A stretch of 64,000 bases of DNA from positions 62,001-126,000 of the forward strand of contig NZ_CP022242.1 in the NCBI RefSeq assembly GCF_003351865.1, given 5' to 3'. Numbering within the stretch: position 1 is the stretch's first letter; each line of letters opens with the position of its first letter. The position numbers and the translations under genes are program-made. The notes beneath the pieces were generated by a model. That model was given only the letters and a program-made list of their open reading frames with translations. It was not told the DNA's origin and did not search any database. The stretch is from Methanofervidicoccus sp. A16. GTDB lineage: Archaea > AGJL01 > Methanococci > Methanococcales > Methanococcaceae. Below, piece by piece: positions 46,704-56,425 of this stretch.

Positions 46704-47270
46704 ATGGATGATAAAAGGAGTGCCCATGGTGTAGATAAACAGTGGGTAGTATTAAATGAACTTGCCTTCCTTCTTGTTAACCAAGGTAAAAAAGTTCCTG
46801 AGGAGGTTTTCTCTAGACTGAGAACTGCAAAGAATATAATATCTTACTACCTGTTAGATGAACATACCACTTTCAACACACTTCTGAAGGCAAATAACGA
46901 ACTCTCAAAGGTACAATCTATACTCTTCACACTCTGTGAGGAGGATCTAGCAAAGGAGTATATGGAAAAACTTACCCTGGCTATGATGGACAAGTTAGAT
47001 GTGGAGTTTCCTCTCGATAGAAATCTATTTAATGCAGAGGTAAAGAAAAGGAGAAATGTTCACTCTATAAGGGTAAGATTGGATGGAGAACTTCAACCGG
47101 AGATTTTAAGCAACTTTAGTGAGTGGTACGGCGTAATATTCGAATACAGCAGAGAATTGGAGGACTGTATAGTAATCGAGGGAGAGGAAAATAGGGTAAA
47201 AAATGCACTGAAAAATTTTGCCACTGTCTGGAGGTTTTTAAGGGAGAACTCCACAGCAGGAAAGTATTAG
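46704..47270 (+). CDS. Conserved methanogen protein, possibly DUF2096
   Basis: A 188-residue soluble protein. It is helical in the first two thirds (KQWVVLNELAFLLVNQGKKVP, TAKNIISYYLLDEHTT), with a C-terminal beta-rich region (HSIRVRLDGEL, VIEGEENRVKNALKNF). This resembles what I recall of the archaeal DUF2096 family, which has no assigned function. GTGATACT precedes the ATG. Its last 33 bases overlap the 3' end of the convergent prepilin peptidase gene. Confidence 0.65.
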   Translation: MDDKRSAHGVDKQWVVLNELAFLLVNQGKKVPEEVFSRLRTAKNIISYYLLDEHTTFNTLLKANNELSKVQSILFTLCEEDLAKEYMEKLTLAMMDKLDVEFPLDRNLFNAEVKKRRNVHSIRVRLDGELQPEILSNFSEWYGVIFEYSRELEDCIVIEGEENRVKNALKNFATVWRFLRENSTAGKY

Positions 47271-47969
47271 ATATATAATATAGTCTCCAATGTAGGGAGT
47301 TATTATATAAGAAATGGTGACAGGTACTATTAAAGGTATCATAGGAGTTACGTATATCTCCTCGTTATCGTGGTACTTTGAAAAGTCGTCATCCTCAGAA
47401 GATGGAAAGAGTTTTATACTATCCTCCTTTCCCATTATCAGTCTGTTTTTATCTCTAACATCCTTAACTTTAACCTTCTCTCCAAAGGAGAGTATAAGTA
47501 AGTGTCGCATACTTTTAGGTCTATGCCCTCTTATCAGATTTTTTATAAGTACTATTAGAGGTAAAAAGATCATAAAAAACATTCCATTGATAAAGACCAG
47601 TATAGGAAAAGAAGGGAGGTATCCTATATTTAAAATAATTCCAAAGGGAGTGTACGTTGGTGCAGTATACTTTGGTATTAGGGCACCCATTCCTGCCAAC
47701 AACTTACCATCTGCTCCTCCTACTCCAAATAGAAACATTATATATCCCAGAATAAAACAGAGAATAAATCCAGAGAGGGAACGTAATATATAACCTATAT
47801 CACCAGTAACCACAGTTAAATAAAGATGAGACAGTACTCCAACGATAGACATAAATATCCAGAGGTAATCCTCAACCTCCCTACTTCTAAGATCTTGAAC
47901 AGCCCCTATTATAAGACAGATCAAACCAATGAGATAGTTGTAGAACATTATATCTGCCATAGATCTCAT
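47238..47969 (-). CDS. A24-family prepilin peptidase (EppA/FlaK-like)
   Basis: A 243-residue membrane aspartic protease. Hydrophobic segments cover residues 8-25, 36-54, 58-82, 108-145 and 207-240. The two catalytic aspartates are D26 (VQDLRSREV) and D87 in the GVGGADGK motif, the GxGD/GGAD type of type IV prepilin and pre-archaellin peptidases. The GGAD form favours the archaeal EppA class that processes type III prepilins, but FlaK cannot be excluded. The start may be at 47969 or three codons further in. It follows the NYN-domain gene by five bases in one operon. Confidence 0.85.
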   Translation of the reverse strand: MRSMADIMFYNYLIGLICLIIGAVQDLRSREVEDYLWIFMSIVGVLSHLYLTVVTGDIGYILRSLSGFILCFILGYIMFLFGVGGADGKLLAGMGALIPKYTAPTYTPFGIILNIGYLPSFPILVFINGMFFMIFLPLIVLIKNLIRGHRPKSMRHLLILSFGEKVKVKDVRDKNRLIMGKEDSIKLFPSSEDDDFSKYHDNEEIYVTPMIPLIVPVTISYIITPYIGDYIIYLILSCCGVLP

Positions 47970-47974
47970 CTTTA

Positions 47975-48607
47975 TTATTTTTTAAATATTTTTTCTATTA
48001 TACCCTCTTTAGAGTCCTTATTACCAACTTCATCTTTTTTTACTTCCTCCCTATCCTCTTCTTTTTTCTCCTCTAAATTATTATTTTCACTATCCGACTT
48101 TTTCTCTTTTTTTCTCGCCAACTTCTCCCTGTCAAATGTAAAATCATCTTCTATCTTGATCACATGATCTGCAATATTCTGAATCGCTAAACTGAAACCA
48201 GGTTCTGCACCGATTACTATGATCTTCTTACCATGCTCCTTAGCCTTCCTCATAGCAGGGAGGAAATCTGCATCTCTAGTCATATAGGCTATAGTATCTA
48301 CGTTCTTGTTGAATATTAACTCTGTGCCCTCAACAGCCATCTCTACATCTACATCTCCAGCAGTAACCCTTGGTTCAAAACCTTGATTTGCAATAGCCTC
48401 TATCAACTTATCAGATGCATACTGGTTTAGATATACTCTACCTATTATAATTTTACCAAACTTACTTAGAACCTCCCGTATCTTATCTAAATCAACGTTG
48501 AACTCCTTCCTCAACATATTAGGTCCGTCTATCAGTAGTGCTATTCTATCCTTACCTTCATCTTCACTACTTTTTTTGATACAGATCTTCTTTAACTTTC
48601 CCCACAT
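47975..48607 (-). CDS. NYN-domain (PIN-like) protein, TIGR00288 type
   Basis: A 210-residue protein with an N-terminal NYN nuclease-like domain (residues 20-150). The acidic residues expected for metal binding appear in [21 protein letters not shown] and [12 protein letters not shown] lysine/glutamate-rich, probably disordered tail follows. Family members are presumed RNases. GTGATACT precedes the ATG. It is cotranscribed with the prepilin peptidase gene downstream and possibly with surE, 64 bases upstream. Confidence 0.85.
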   Translation of the reverse strand: MWGKLKKICIKKSSEDEGKDRIALLIDGPNMLRKEFNVDLDKIREVLSKFGKIIIGRVYLNQYASDKLIEAIANQGFEPRVTAGDVDVEMAVEGTELIFNKNVDTIAYMTRDADFLPAMRKAKEHGKKIIVIGAEPGFSLAIQNIADHVIKIEDDFTFDREKLARKKEKKSDSENNNLEEKKEEDREEVKKDEVGNKDSKEGIIEKIFKK

Positions 48608-48671
48608 AGTATCACATATTATGTTTTTATTTATATATTTTTATATTTATATTGATAAAATTAAATTATAA

Positions 48672-49469
48672 TTATGGGGAATTTAATATTTTTTCATACC
48701 TTCTTTTAAAATCCTCTAGGTTCTTTATAGTAGTGTCTAAAGTAAGAGGTGTTAACGATATGTGTTTTTTCTTCCTTAAAACATGGACGTCTGTACCTTC
48801 TTCATCGTCCTCTACAGGATCTCCCCCTATCCAGTAGTACTCTCTACCTCTAGGGTCCTCTCTCTCCTCTATATGGGTGGTGTACATCCTCCTTCCCAAC
48901 CTTGTAATCTCAATAGGCGTTTCCTCAGTAGCCCCCTCTGGAATATTCAGGTTGATCACATCACAGGGAAAGTCCTTGTCAAAGTACTTCTTAACAACTT
49001 TAACTACTATCTTAGAGGGAGTTATAAAATCTATTGGCATCTCCCCCTCTTTAAACTTTAAATGATCTTTCGTAATCTCAAGGGAACATGCCAGTGCCTT
49101 TGCTCCATGATGAGCCCCTTCAAATGCAGCCCCTAAGGTTCCTGAAGTTGTTATCTCTGTACCTAAGTTCTCTCCTACGTTTATACCTGAGATAACAATA
49201 TCTGGTACCTTCTTCAGTATCTTGTAGATACCTAGGATAACACAGTCTGTAGGAGTACCTGATACTGCGTATCCGTAATCTCCATCAGCCAGTTTTGTTT
49301 TGGTAATTCTCAAAGGTATAAAGAGACTTATAGCCCTACCTACACCACTCTGCTGGTTTGTAGGTGCCACTATAGTAACCTTGGCACCTAACTCCTCAGA
49401 GAGTACAGACTTCAAAGCCAGTAAACCGTTGGAGTAAATACCATCGTCGTTAACTAGTAATATGTCCAT
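48672..49469 (-). CDS. surE: 5'-nucleotidase SurE
   Basis: A 265-residue metal-dependent nucleoside monophosphate phosphatase. The SurE signature LLVNDDG opens the protein, and GVGRAIS, AVSGTPTDCV, SGINVGENLGTEITTSGTLGAA and VINLNIP complete the conserved core. GGTGATCCT precedes the ATG. The role is nucleotide salvage or stress housekeeping. It is probably the first gene of an operon with the NYN-domain protein. Confidence 0.95.
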   Translation of the reverse strand: MDILLVNDDGIYSNGLLALKSVLSEELGAKVTIVAPTNQQSGVGRAISLFIPLRITKTKLADGDYGYAVSGTPTDCVILGIYKILKKVPDIVISGINVGENLGTEITTSGTLGAAFEGAHHGAKALACSLEITKDHLKFKEGEMPIDFITPSKIVVKVVKKYFDKDFPCDVINLNIPEGATEETPIEITRLGRRMYTTHIEEREDPRGREYYWIGGDPVEDDEEGTDVHVLRKKKHISLTPLTLDTTIKNLEDFKRRYEKILNSP

Positions 49470-49671
49470 AGGATCACCGTGATTATCTTTATTTATACCT
49501 TAAATCTCGCATTTCTTAATCAGATAAACCTATCTCTCCATTAGACTCGTTAAAAAAGTGAATATAAGATTACTTAAAATAACAGTTAAAATTTTTTATA
49601 TTTTAATAGTATACTTATTAATATTATAAAAATTTTTGTTGTTTTTTACTCTTTTTATAGATGGTGATTTT

Positions 49672-50454
49672 ATGAAAAAAAGGAATATTACTGAGTTTCA
49701 GATACTTTCAGAGATTGTAAGAAAACAGCCCCATATAAAACAGAAGGAGATTGCAGATGCCTTAGGAATAACTGTCCAGGGAGTTTCTGAACATATAAGG
49801 AATTTACTTAAGAAAGGTTATATAAAATCTAGAGGGAGAGGAGAGTACATCCTTACTGATAAGGGCATAAGGGTTCTAAAAACCTGGATATCTCAATTTA
49901 GAAACTATCTTGAGGAGGTTAACAGGGAGATATATAGATACAAGGATATATGGCCTGCTATCGCCTATGAGGATATAGAGGATGGAGACAGAGTATATCT
50001 ATTTATGAGGAGAGGTTTACTTTACGCCTCAAAAACTCTTAAAACTACATCTACCGCAGAAGTTATAGAGGGAGGTAAAAAGGGAGAAGATATAGCCATA
50101 ACGAACATAGAGGGTATAATAGAGATAAAGAAGGGTAAAGTAATAATTTTGAAGATACCTCCTCGGATCAGCGGTGGTTCTAAAAATGTAAATTACGATC
50201 TCATTAAAGAGGTTATAGATAAAAATAGGGAGGCTGTAGTGGCAAGTATGGGAACTGTCTCATATGTAGTGACCCAGAAGTTGAACATAAAACCTGATAT
50301 AAGATTTGCAGTTTTAGAGGGTATCGTCAAGGCCTGTGAGAGAGGTTGCGATGTAATATGTTTAGTAACAGGGAGGATGACAGAGAAGGTTGTAAAGGTT
50401 TTAGATAACAGTAAAATAAAGTATACACTATTGGACACTGCAAAAAGCAACTGA
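49672..50454 (+). CDS. Winged-helix transcriptional regulator
   Basis: A 260-residue regulator. Residues 1-75 form a MarR/Lrp-like winged helix (ILSEIVRKQPHIKQKEIADALG, then VQGVSEHIRNLLKKGYI and the wing GRGEYILTDKG). The C-terminal 180 residues form an archaeal alpha/beta ligand or oligomerisation region with GDRVYLFMRRGLLYA and late MGTVSYVVTQKL and VICLVTGRM segments. The ATG at 49672 follows GGTGATTTT, so the upstream in-frame extension is not used. The target genes are unknown. It converges on the exchanger gene. Confidence 0.8.
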   Translation: MKKRNITEFQILSEIVRKQPHIKQKEIADALGITVQGVSEHIRNLLKKGYIKSRGRGEYILTDKGIRVLKTWISQFRNYLEEVNREIYRYKDIWPAIAYEDIEDGDRVYLFMRRGLLYASKTLKTTSTAEVIEGGKKGEDIAITNIEGIIEIKKGKVIILKIPPRISGGSKNVNYDLIKEVIDKNREAVVASMGTVSYVVTQKLNIKPDIRFAVLEGIVKACERGCDVICLVTGRMTEKVVKVLDNSKIKYTLLDTAKSN

Positions 50455-50463
50455 TATATTCAT

Positions 50464-51432
50464 CTATATTCTAAGAACCTGAGTGATAATTAATACATAC
50501 ACCAGATACACTACAAATAATATTGTCCCTTCTATCCTACTAATTTTAAAGTATTTACTGTCATATTTACCGAGGAATCTCAACACCACACCCTTATTCA
50601 TAAAGAGGACCATAAGCACTACAAGGAGTAAGTTAACGAATAGTTCAAACCTTGTTGGAGGTATAGGGATAGCCATACTGGAGAGGGCTAAAACACAGCC
50701 AATATTTATCATATTGCTACCTATAACGTTTCCAATAACTATCTCCCCAAGTCTCTTCCTTGTGGCAGATAGTGATACTGCAATTTCAGGTAGGGAGGTT
50801 CCAAAGGCCACCAGTGTAAATCCTATAACCTTGTTAGGTATACCTAAAAGGAGGGCAATATTACGGGCACCATCTATGAATAACTTACTTCCTACAAATA
50901 TACTGGTCAGCCCAACGATGGTAAATATTAGGGCTAAAACCATAGGAATGTCCTTTTTATCGTCCTTACTCCCTTCTGTTATAACAGTTCTCTTTTTTAG
51001 GGTGTATGCCATATAACCTAGAAATAGGATAAACAGTACTACGCCATCTCCAAAGTCGAAACCATCGTATCCCAGTAAAAAGAGTAGTATGGAGTAAAGG
51101 AGATATATTTGAGAGTTTTTTAGTATAGAACTCTGTTTTACAATAAGAGGAGATATTATAGCACACAACCCTAGTACAAATCCAATATTTACTATACAAC
51201 TTCCAAGGGCATTCCCCACTGCTATCATCGGTAGGCCCTTATATACAGCATATAGAGTAGTAACTATCTCAGGAAAAGAAGTACCAAACGCAACTACCGT
51301 TGCTCCTATAACAAAGTTTGAAAGTTTAAAGTACTTGGCTATCCTTGTATTTCCCAGAATAAACCAATCACTCCCATAGTTTAACAATCCCAACCCTATA
51401 AGGAGCATTAGTATACTTAGTGAAATCTCCAC
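50464..51432 (-). CDS. Sodium/calcium exchanger-type cation antiporter
   Basis: A 322-residue CaCA-family antiporter with about ten membrane helices in two inverted halves. Both alpha repeats are complete: GATVVAFGTSFPEI with GNALGSCIVNIG, and GFTLVAFGTSLPEI with GNVIGSNMINIG. The acidic residues bind the cation. It closely fits the M. jannaschii exchanger of known structure as I recall it. It starts with GTG after GGTGAAAAT. Confidence 0.92.
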   Translation of the reverse strand: MEISLSILMLLIGLGLLNYGSDWFILGNTRIAKYFKLSNFVIGATVVAFGTSFPEIVTTLYAVYKGLPMIAVGNALGSCIVNIGFVLGLCAIISPLIVKQSSILKNSQIYLLYSILLFLLGYDGFDFGDGVVLFILFLGYMAYTLKKRTVITEGSKDDKKDIPMVLALIFTIVGLTSIFVGSKLFIDGARNIALLLGIPNKVIGFTLVAFGTSLPEIAVSLSATRKRLGEIVIGNVIGSNMINIGCVLALSSMAIPIPPTRFELFVNLLLVVLMVLFMNKGVVLRFLGKYDSKYFKISRIEGTILFVVYLVYVLIITQVLRI

Positions 51433-51539
51433 ATTTTCACCGATAGAATTAAGTGAGAAATTAAAAAATCTTATTATAAAAATTAATTATAATTATTAAA
51501 TTAATTAAAATAAGTGGATTTATACTTCTTTTTTATCTT

Positions 51540-52748
51540 TTATAAATCACCTGATCCGTTCTTTACCTTCTTTCTTTTAACCATCTTAAACTTCTTACCA
51601 CCACATTCACAAACTAAATCCTCTATAACCACATTCTTACCATCTACCTTGTAAACCTTACCACATTTTAAACATCTGTAGTATCTCAGAGTAGGTCTTA
51701 CCTCTCCAGTATATAACTTACTTAAGTTTATCTCCTCATTTTTAAACTTTTTTAAATTCTTTCCCACCAACCTTGCTAAAAATGTGGTATTTCCAATTAT
51801 CTCAGAACCTTCGTAGATGTTGAATCCAGGAATAAGTTCATATATTGCAAAATTCATACTATTTACAATCCTCTGAACCTCTAAGTACTCCTCTATTGGT
51901 TTATGAGAAAAGGCTAAGTAAAGTACTCCCTTATCCCCCAATCCTTCAACACCCCTTGATAGGAACAACTTTAAACCATCCAATGTATAGGGAGGATCTG
52001 TAAATACAGTATCAAATCGTCCCCAGTACTTTTTATCTAACTCCTCCCTAAAATCCTGTTTAACTGTTTCAATATTCAACCCCTCTCTCTTAGATATCTT
52101 ATCTATCAGGTTTAACAGTCTCTCATCTATATCCATAACTACAACTTCTTCTGGAAATCCTGTCATTGCACTTGGAATGGATGTTAAATCATCATCTCCA
52201 ATAAATAACACCCTCTTTCCCTCTAAATCTCCCCTGTCAGCCATTATAGCCGCCCTATACACTGCTGTTTCAGGAGTGGCGTGAGACTGATCTATCCTTG
52301 TATTCACAGTGGGCCTAAGTTTTGCATACTCCTTATGTTTCCTAAGTATCTCCTTGAAAACATCATCTAGAACTATTCCTCTCCCCCTACAGGTGGGACA
52401 TTTTAAATCTCTCTTCATTCTAAATTTTAGATTATCCTCTACTAAATTCCTACCGTACTCTGTATACACTGCACCTCTTTCATCCCTTTTCAAGATTCTG
52501 CTCCTCTCTAGGATACTCCTTACCTTACTTACAACAGGTAAAGGTAGTTTAGTGTACTGACTTATTCCCTTTGTAGATACTGGCTGATTCCTATAGATAC
52601 ACCTTAGTATACTTTCGATAGCATCAACACCTTCTGCCACCTTTACCTTCTCTGCCAACCTTTTTAGGAAAGTTTTAAACCTCTCCCTGTTGGAGAGATC
52701 CAGAGTACTTTTATTTAATTTACCTCCCATCTGACCGATTATCTTCAT
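51540..52748 (-). CDS. Second DUF43 aminopropyltransferase-like protein with zinc ribbon
   Basis: A 402-residue paralogue of the BpsA gene at 32038. It has an N-terminal winged-helix region (residues 25-100), CPTCRGRG, then the aminopropyltransferase-like core with GDDDLTSIP and FTDPPYT motifs. Unlike BpsA it ends in a zinc ribbon (CLKCGK and CECGGKK). DPPY rather than DPPE recalls amino-methyltransferases, so the substrate may differ. GAGGTTTCACC precedes the ATG. It is either a second branched-polyamine synthase or a nucleic-acid-modifying relative. Confidence 0.8.
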   Translation of the reverse strand: MKIIGQMGGKLNKSTLDLSNRERFKTFLKRLAEKVKVAEGVDAIESILRCIYRNQPVSTKGISQYTKLPLPVVSKVRSILERSRILKRDERGAVYTEYGRNLVEDNLKFRMKRDLKCPTCRGRGIVLDDVFKEILRKHKEYAKLRPTVNTRIDQSHATPETAVYRAAIMADRGDLEGKRVLFIGDDDLTSIPSAMTGFPEEVVVMDIDERLLNLIDKISKREGLNIETVKQDFREELDKKYWGRFDTVFTDPPYTLDGLKLFLSRGVEGLGDKGVLYLAFSHKPIEEYLEVQRIVNSMNFAIYELIPGFNIYEGSEIIGNTTFLARLVGKNLKKFKNEEINLSKLYTGEVRPTLRYYRCLKCGKVYKVDGKNVVIEDLVCECGGKKFKMVKRKKVKNGSGDL

Positions 52749-52945
52749 GGTGAAACCTCTACTTTCTGGTTAAAAAAATAATTAATTTAAACTTCAGCAT
52801 CTTAGATATTTTTATTAAATAAAAATTATTATAATTATGAAAAAAATAATAAAAATTTCCCCTAAAAATTTCCTATTAACCCCTCCAACTAAAGAAAATA
52901 TTCTCTTTTTAAGTATTTAACAATACTGCAGTTCTTACTTATCGA

Positions 52946-53731
52946 TTATACAACTTTGATACTCTCTAGATCTCCCCCCATTCTATAGGATAGTTTAACC
53001 TTTAAAATATTGCCCTCTATCCTTGGGTTCTTAATTGGTATAATGAGAGGAGGGTTTAACATAGGAGTACTGCCAGCAACAGTATCCTCTGTCAGTTGAG
53101 TATAGGTGTTTAACCTTATGCCTATTCTATCCTCCTTAACTTCATTACAGGATATCCTAAACTCTAAATGATAGGACACCTCTTCCCTGTTCACCCTGTT
53201 AAAATCAACTGTACTATAGAGTACTTCGTTAGATAGAGGCTGTGAGGTCACCTCCTCGTCGTAGTAGATATGGTCCATCCTAGCCAATACTACCTGGGCT
53301 GTATTGTAGACTCTCTGAGGTATGATCCTCCCCCCTTCCTTCAAGATCCCTTTCTTAAGTATGGCATTTATCACTGGGACCTGAGGTTCTGTAATAAGTG
53401 CAGTGTCTAACATCTCCATAACAACTACATCCACCTCATCCTTAGGAACGTACTCTCTTGCATCGCCCTCTATAAGTTCTATATTATTAAACCCGTTGAT
53501 CTGTATATTCTCCAAGGCATACTGGTAGGTTATAGGGTCTAACTCTATGGCATAAACCTTTTTTACAATTCTGGCAGCCATCATAGCCAGTATTCCACTT
53601 CCTGTACCTACATCGTAGAGGATATCATCAGGTTTAACACTCCTCTCTATAGCCCACTTGAACACTCCTAGCCTCTCTCTATCCTGTAGCATACTGTAGT
53701 GCCACTGAGGGACGTTTAATTTAAGTATCAT
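52946..53731 (-). CDS. SAM-dependent methyltransferase (PRMT-like)
   Basis: A 261-residue class I methyltransferase. Motif I is DVGTGSGILAMMAAR (residues 40-54), followed by the acidic end of strand 2 (AIELDP), and VVVMEMLDTALITEPQ at the position of the double-Glu loop of protein arginine methyltransferases. The C-terminal half is beta-rich, as in PRMTs. The substrate is unknown; archaeal members could act on protein or RNA. GAGGTATATCC precedes the ATG. Confidence 0.8.
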   Translation of the reverse strand: MILKLNVPQWHYSMLQDRERLGVFKWAIERSVKPDDILYDVGTGSGILAMMAARIVKKVYAIELDPITYQYALENIQINGFNNIELIEGDAREYVPKDEVDVVVMEMLDTALITEPQVPVINAILKKGILKEGGRIIPQRVYNTAQVVLARMDHIYYDEEVTSQPLSNEVLYSTVDFNRVNREEVSYHLEFRISCNEVKEDRIGIRLNTYTQLTEDTVAGSTPMLNPPLIIPIKNPRIEGNILKVKLSYRMGGDLESIKVV

Positions 53732-54166
53732 TGGATATACCTCTTTTTAGTAGTTGTTAAAATATATTAGATGGGTTTTTTACTTCTTTTTTTGTTTTTA
53801 TTTATTCATTTTATATAGGTACATCAACATATTTTAAAATAATTTTAAATAAAATCTTTTTTATTATAAAAAAATAAAAACAGAATAATTAGACAACTTA
53901 AACCTTTAAATGGAGAAAATACTCGTAAAACAGATAAAAATGCCCTTCTTGAATAGTCAAGATTATTAAAGAATTGAAGTGGGTCTTTCCTAATTTATAT
54001 TGAACTTTATGATTATTAATGTTAATAATAATAGAAATCCCATATCCATTAATTTTTTTATCATTTTTTTGTTACCGTTTTTAAATAAATTTTATTTGTT
54101 ATAATTTTAATTTTTTAATATTATTATTTTGTTGATAAAATTGAGATATGGATATTAATATTACAA

Positions 54167-54473
54167 CCCTACTTCCCATCAAAAGAATAGTTTAAAGAAT
54201 AATAAGAATAATTATAAAAATAAAAAACAGAAAACTTCTATTTATCTCAAATACAGAAATTTTAACAAAGAAGATTGGAGGGGAATGATCCTCTGAATAC
54301 CTTTCTAATACAGGAATTCAGAGTAAGATCTCCTATCTTACCTAGTGATTAGAAAGACCCTAGAATGTTTAAATAGTTTTTATATGATTTTATACTGATT
54401 ATTTTAATCATGTTTTTATTTAACAATTATCATTTTCATTGTTCTTTTAATCACTACTTGGTGGGAACTAAGG
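54167..54473. mobile_element. MITE-like inverted-repeat element (copy 6, full-length first subtype)
   Basis: A 307-bp non-coding element with ends CCCTACTTCCCATC and GGTGGGAACTAAGG, flanked by a perfect 11-bp direct repeat, TAATATTACAA (54156-54166 and 54474-54484). The interior holds short perfect hairpins, such as GTAAGAT...ATCTTAC at 54323-54341. This copy is the best reference for the first subtype. The rest of the gap (53732-54665) is A+T-rich without a gene. Confidence 0.88.
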
Positions 54474-54656
54474 TAATATTACAATATAAAAATTGGAATG
54501 CTATAAAAACACTTATAGAAATTTAGAGAATATCTCTCTGTTAGTAAGAATCTCTATCCAAATAATTTTACAATAAGGACCATAGTGTGCAAAATATCTA
54601 AAAAATAAGAGTAAATTTACTCTTTTTATCGACATAAACACTCTTAATAACAATTA

Positions 54657-54662
54657 GGTGAT
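54657..54662 (+). promoter_or_regulatory. GGTGAT ribosome-binding site preceding an ATC start
   Basis: GGTGAT here is followed by three bases and then ATC, the same spacing seen for trpC (GGTGAT-TTC-ATG). An in-frame TAA lies five codons before the ATC. The site therefore fixes the intended start codon position at 54666. Confidence 0.75.
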
Positions 54663-54665
54663 ATC

Positions 54666-55478
54666 ATCAAAATAGGTATACTGTGCTGTAGAAAATCCCT
54701 TGAGAATACACTTATTTACAACTGTCTATCAAGGAAATATCCTACTACCTTCATAAACCCTAAGAAGTTAAATTTAGACGTTGATCTAATACTGTCAAGG
54801 GTTGAGAGAGATTATTTAAGGGAGGGCTTAAAAGCGTTGAAATATATCGAGGAGAATAAAGATATAGAAGTGATAAATCCTAGGAGATCTATTGAGGTAT
54901 GCCAGAACAAGTACTTTACCTACAGAGTTCTAAGGGAATACATGCCAGTATCTATCTTGATATCCCCAGATAACTTCCAGGATGTGGGCTATCTCATGGA
55001 GGATGTAGGTTTGGAATTCCCTGTAGTGGTAAAACCATCTTATGGAGGATACGGTGATGGAGTTTTAAAGGTGGAGAAGAAGGAGGATCTAAAGGATCTT
55101 TTAAGTAGACACTATAGGAAGAACTCTAACAACCTTATTATTCAGGAGTATATCCCCTATAAGCATGATATAAGGGCTTTCGTTATTGGCAACAGGATAG
55201 TATGTGCCATGGAGAGAATCCCTAAAAATGACTGGAGGGCAAACTGCTCCCTTGGAGCGGAGACTAGGAGATTTTATTTAGAGAGTGATGTTGAAGATCT
55301 CGTTTTAAAGTGTGTTAAAAGAGTAGGCGCCCATATAGTGGGAGTAGATGTGTTGATAGATAGAGAGAACAATCCCTATATACTGGAGATGAATATAACC
55401 CCTCAGTTTAGAAATATTATGAAGTATTCCGATATTCCCTTAGAGATACTCAAGTTTATAGAGAGATTCTATAAATAA
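54666..55478 (+). CDS. RimK-like ATP-grasp ligase with apparent ATC start
   Basis: A 270-residue ATP-grasp ligase of the RimK group. From ATC 54666 the frame reads KIGILCCRKSLENTLIYNC, a natural N-terminal domain, and is open to the stop codon. The ATP-grasp core has FPVVVKPSYGGYGDGV, IIQEYIPYKHDIRAFVIG and the metal-binding EMNITPQF. Related methanogen enzymes add glutamate to tetrahydromethanopterin (MptN) or F420 (CofF); I cannot tell which, if either, applies. The first conventional start, TTG 54837, would remove 57 residues. It has either a rare ATC start or a mutated start codon. Confidence 0.8.
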   Translation: MKIGILCCRKSLENTLIYNCLSRKYPTTFINPKKLNLDVDLILSRVERDYLREGLKALKYIEENKDIEVINPRRSIEVCQNKYFTYRVLREYMPVSILISPDNFQDVGYLMEDVGLEFPVVVKPSYGGYGDGVLKVEKKEDLKDLLSRHYRKNSNNLIIQEYIPYKHDIRAFVIGNRIVCAMERIPKNDWRANCSLGAETRRFYLESDVEDLVLKCVKRVGAHIVGVDVLIDRENNPYILEMNITPQFRNIMKYSDIPLEILKFIERFYK

Positions 55479-55728
55479 TGAAAATTAAAAAAATAAAATA
55501 AAAAAAGAAGTAAAAACCTAGAAAGTAAAGTTTAAACAGAAATTCCTATATCTCTCCTTCGTGCTAAGTATAAACCAGAAGGTAATTGTCTATATTTGGC
55601 TCTTATTTGCAAGTATTTAACAATTTAAAAATTTTTAATTTTTTAACTTAATTAATTTTCAATATTATTATCAATCCTACTTCCCATCAAAATGATAATT
55701 TAGAGAATAATAAAAATAAAAATTATTA

Positions 55729-55974
55729 CCCCAATTCCCATCAGGATTGTGATTAGAAGAATAAATAATAAAAATGATTATCATAATAAAAAAATAATAA
55801 AAGTTTCTAAGAGGATAAATAAAAAGGAATAAAATTCCAATAATGTAAAAAACAAAATATAATAACCTTTTGGACACTGAAAGAAACAGGTAGGATTACT
55901 TTTTAATTTTTTAGTTTTTATTCTTATTTCTTATTTTATTATTATTTTTGTATTATCAGTGGTGGGAACTAGGG
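55729..55974. mobile_element. Nested MITE-like element, third subtype
   Basis: A 246-bp element inside the composite. Its ends are CCCCAATTCCC and GGGAACTAGGG, with a perfect 12-bp direct repeat TAAAAATTATTA on both sides (55717-55728 and 55975-55986). The host sequence resumes exactly after the second repeat, which proves insertion. The interior resembles 33147-33312. Confidence 0.87.
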
Positions 55975-56172
55975 TAAAAATTATTATAAAAATAATAAAG
56001 AAAATGTTTAAAATAAAAACTTCTATTATCCCAGATATAAAATTTTAAAAAAGAAGATTGGAGGAGAATAACCCTCTGAATACCTTCTAATACAGGGATT
56101 CAGAAATAAGATCTCCTATCTTATCTAAGTGTTCAGAAAGACCCTAAGGATATTTAATATTTTTATATTGAA

Positions 56173-56425
56173 CCTTACTCCCATCAAAAAAATTCTAATA
56201 AGAATAATAATTATAATAATAAAAATAATAAAAAGAAGGTATTAAAATCAAAATAAGAGATAATCTTTCTAGGACGCTCTAAGATACCAAATGGAATTGG
56301 AGTAGATCCTTCCTAACAGATCGCTATTATTAATTTTTATTATTATAAGTATTATATTTCAATATTTTTCCTAGTCTTTTATATTATTTTTATTATTTAA
56401 ATTATTGCTTAGAATGGGAATAAGG
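56173..56425. mobile_element. Nested MITE-like element, second subtype
   Basis: A 253-bp element inside the composite, with ends CCTTACTCCC and GGGAATAAGG and an interior matching 21554-21800. No clear target duplication remains. It interrupts the right third of the outer element. Confidence 0.75.

Noticed and set aside
47314-47793. 159-codon frame antisense to the prepilin peptidase
   Set aside because: The minus-strand gene has catalytic aspartates and membrane helices; the antisense frame has no start context or motif.
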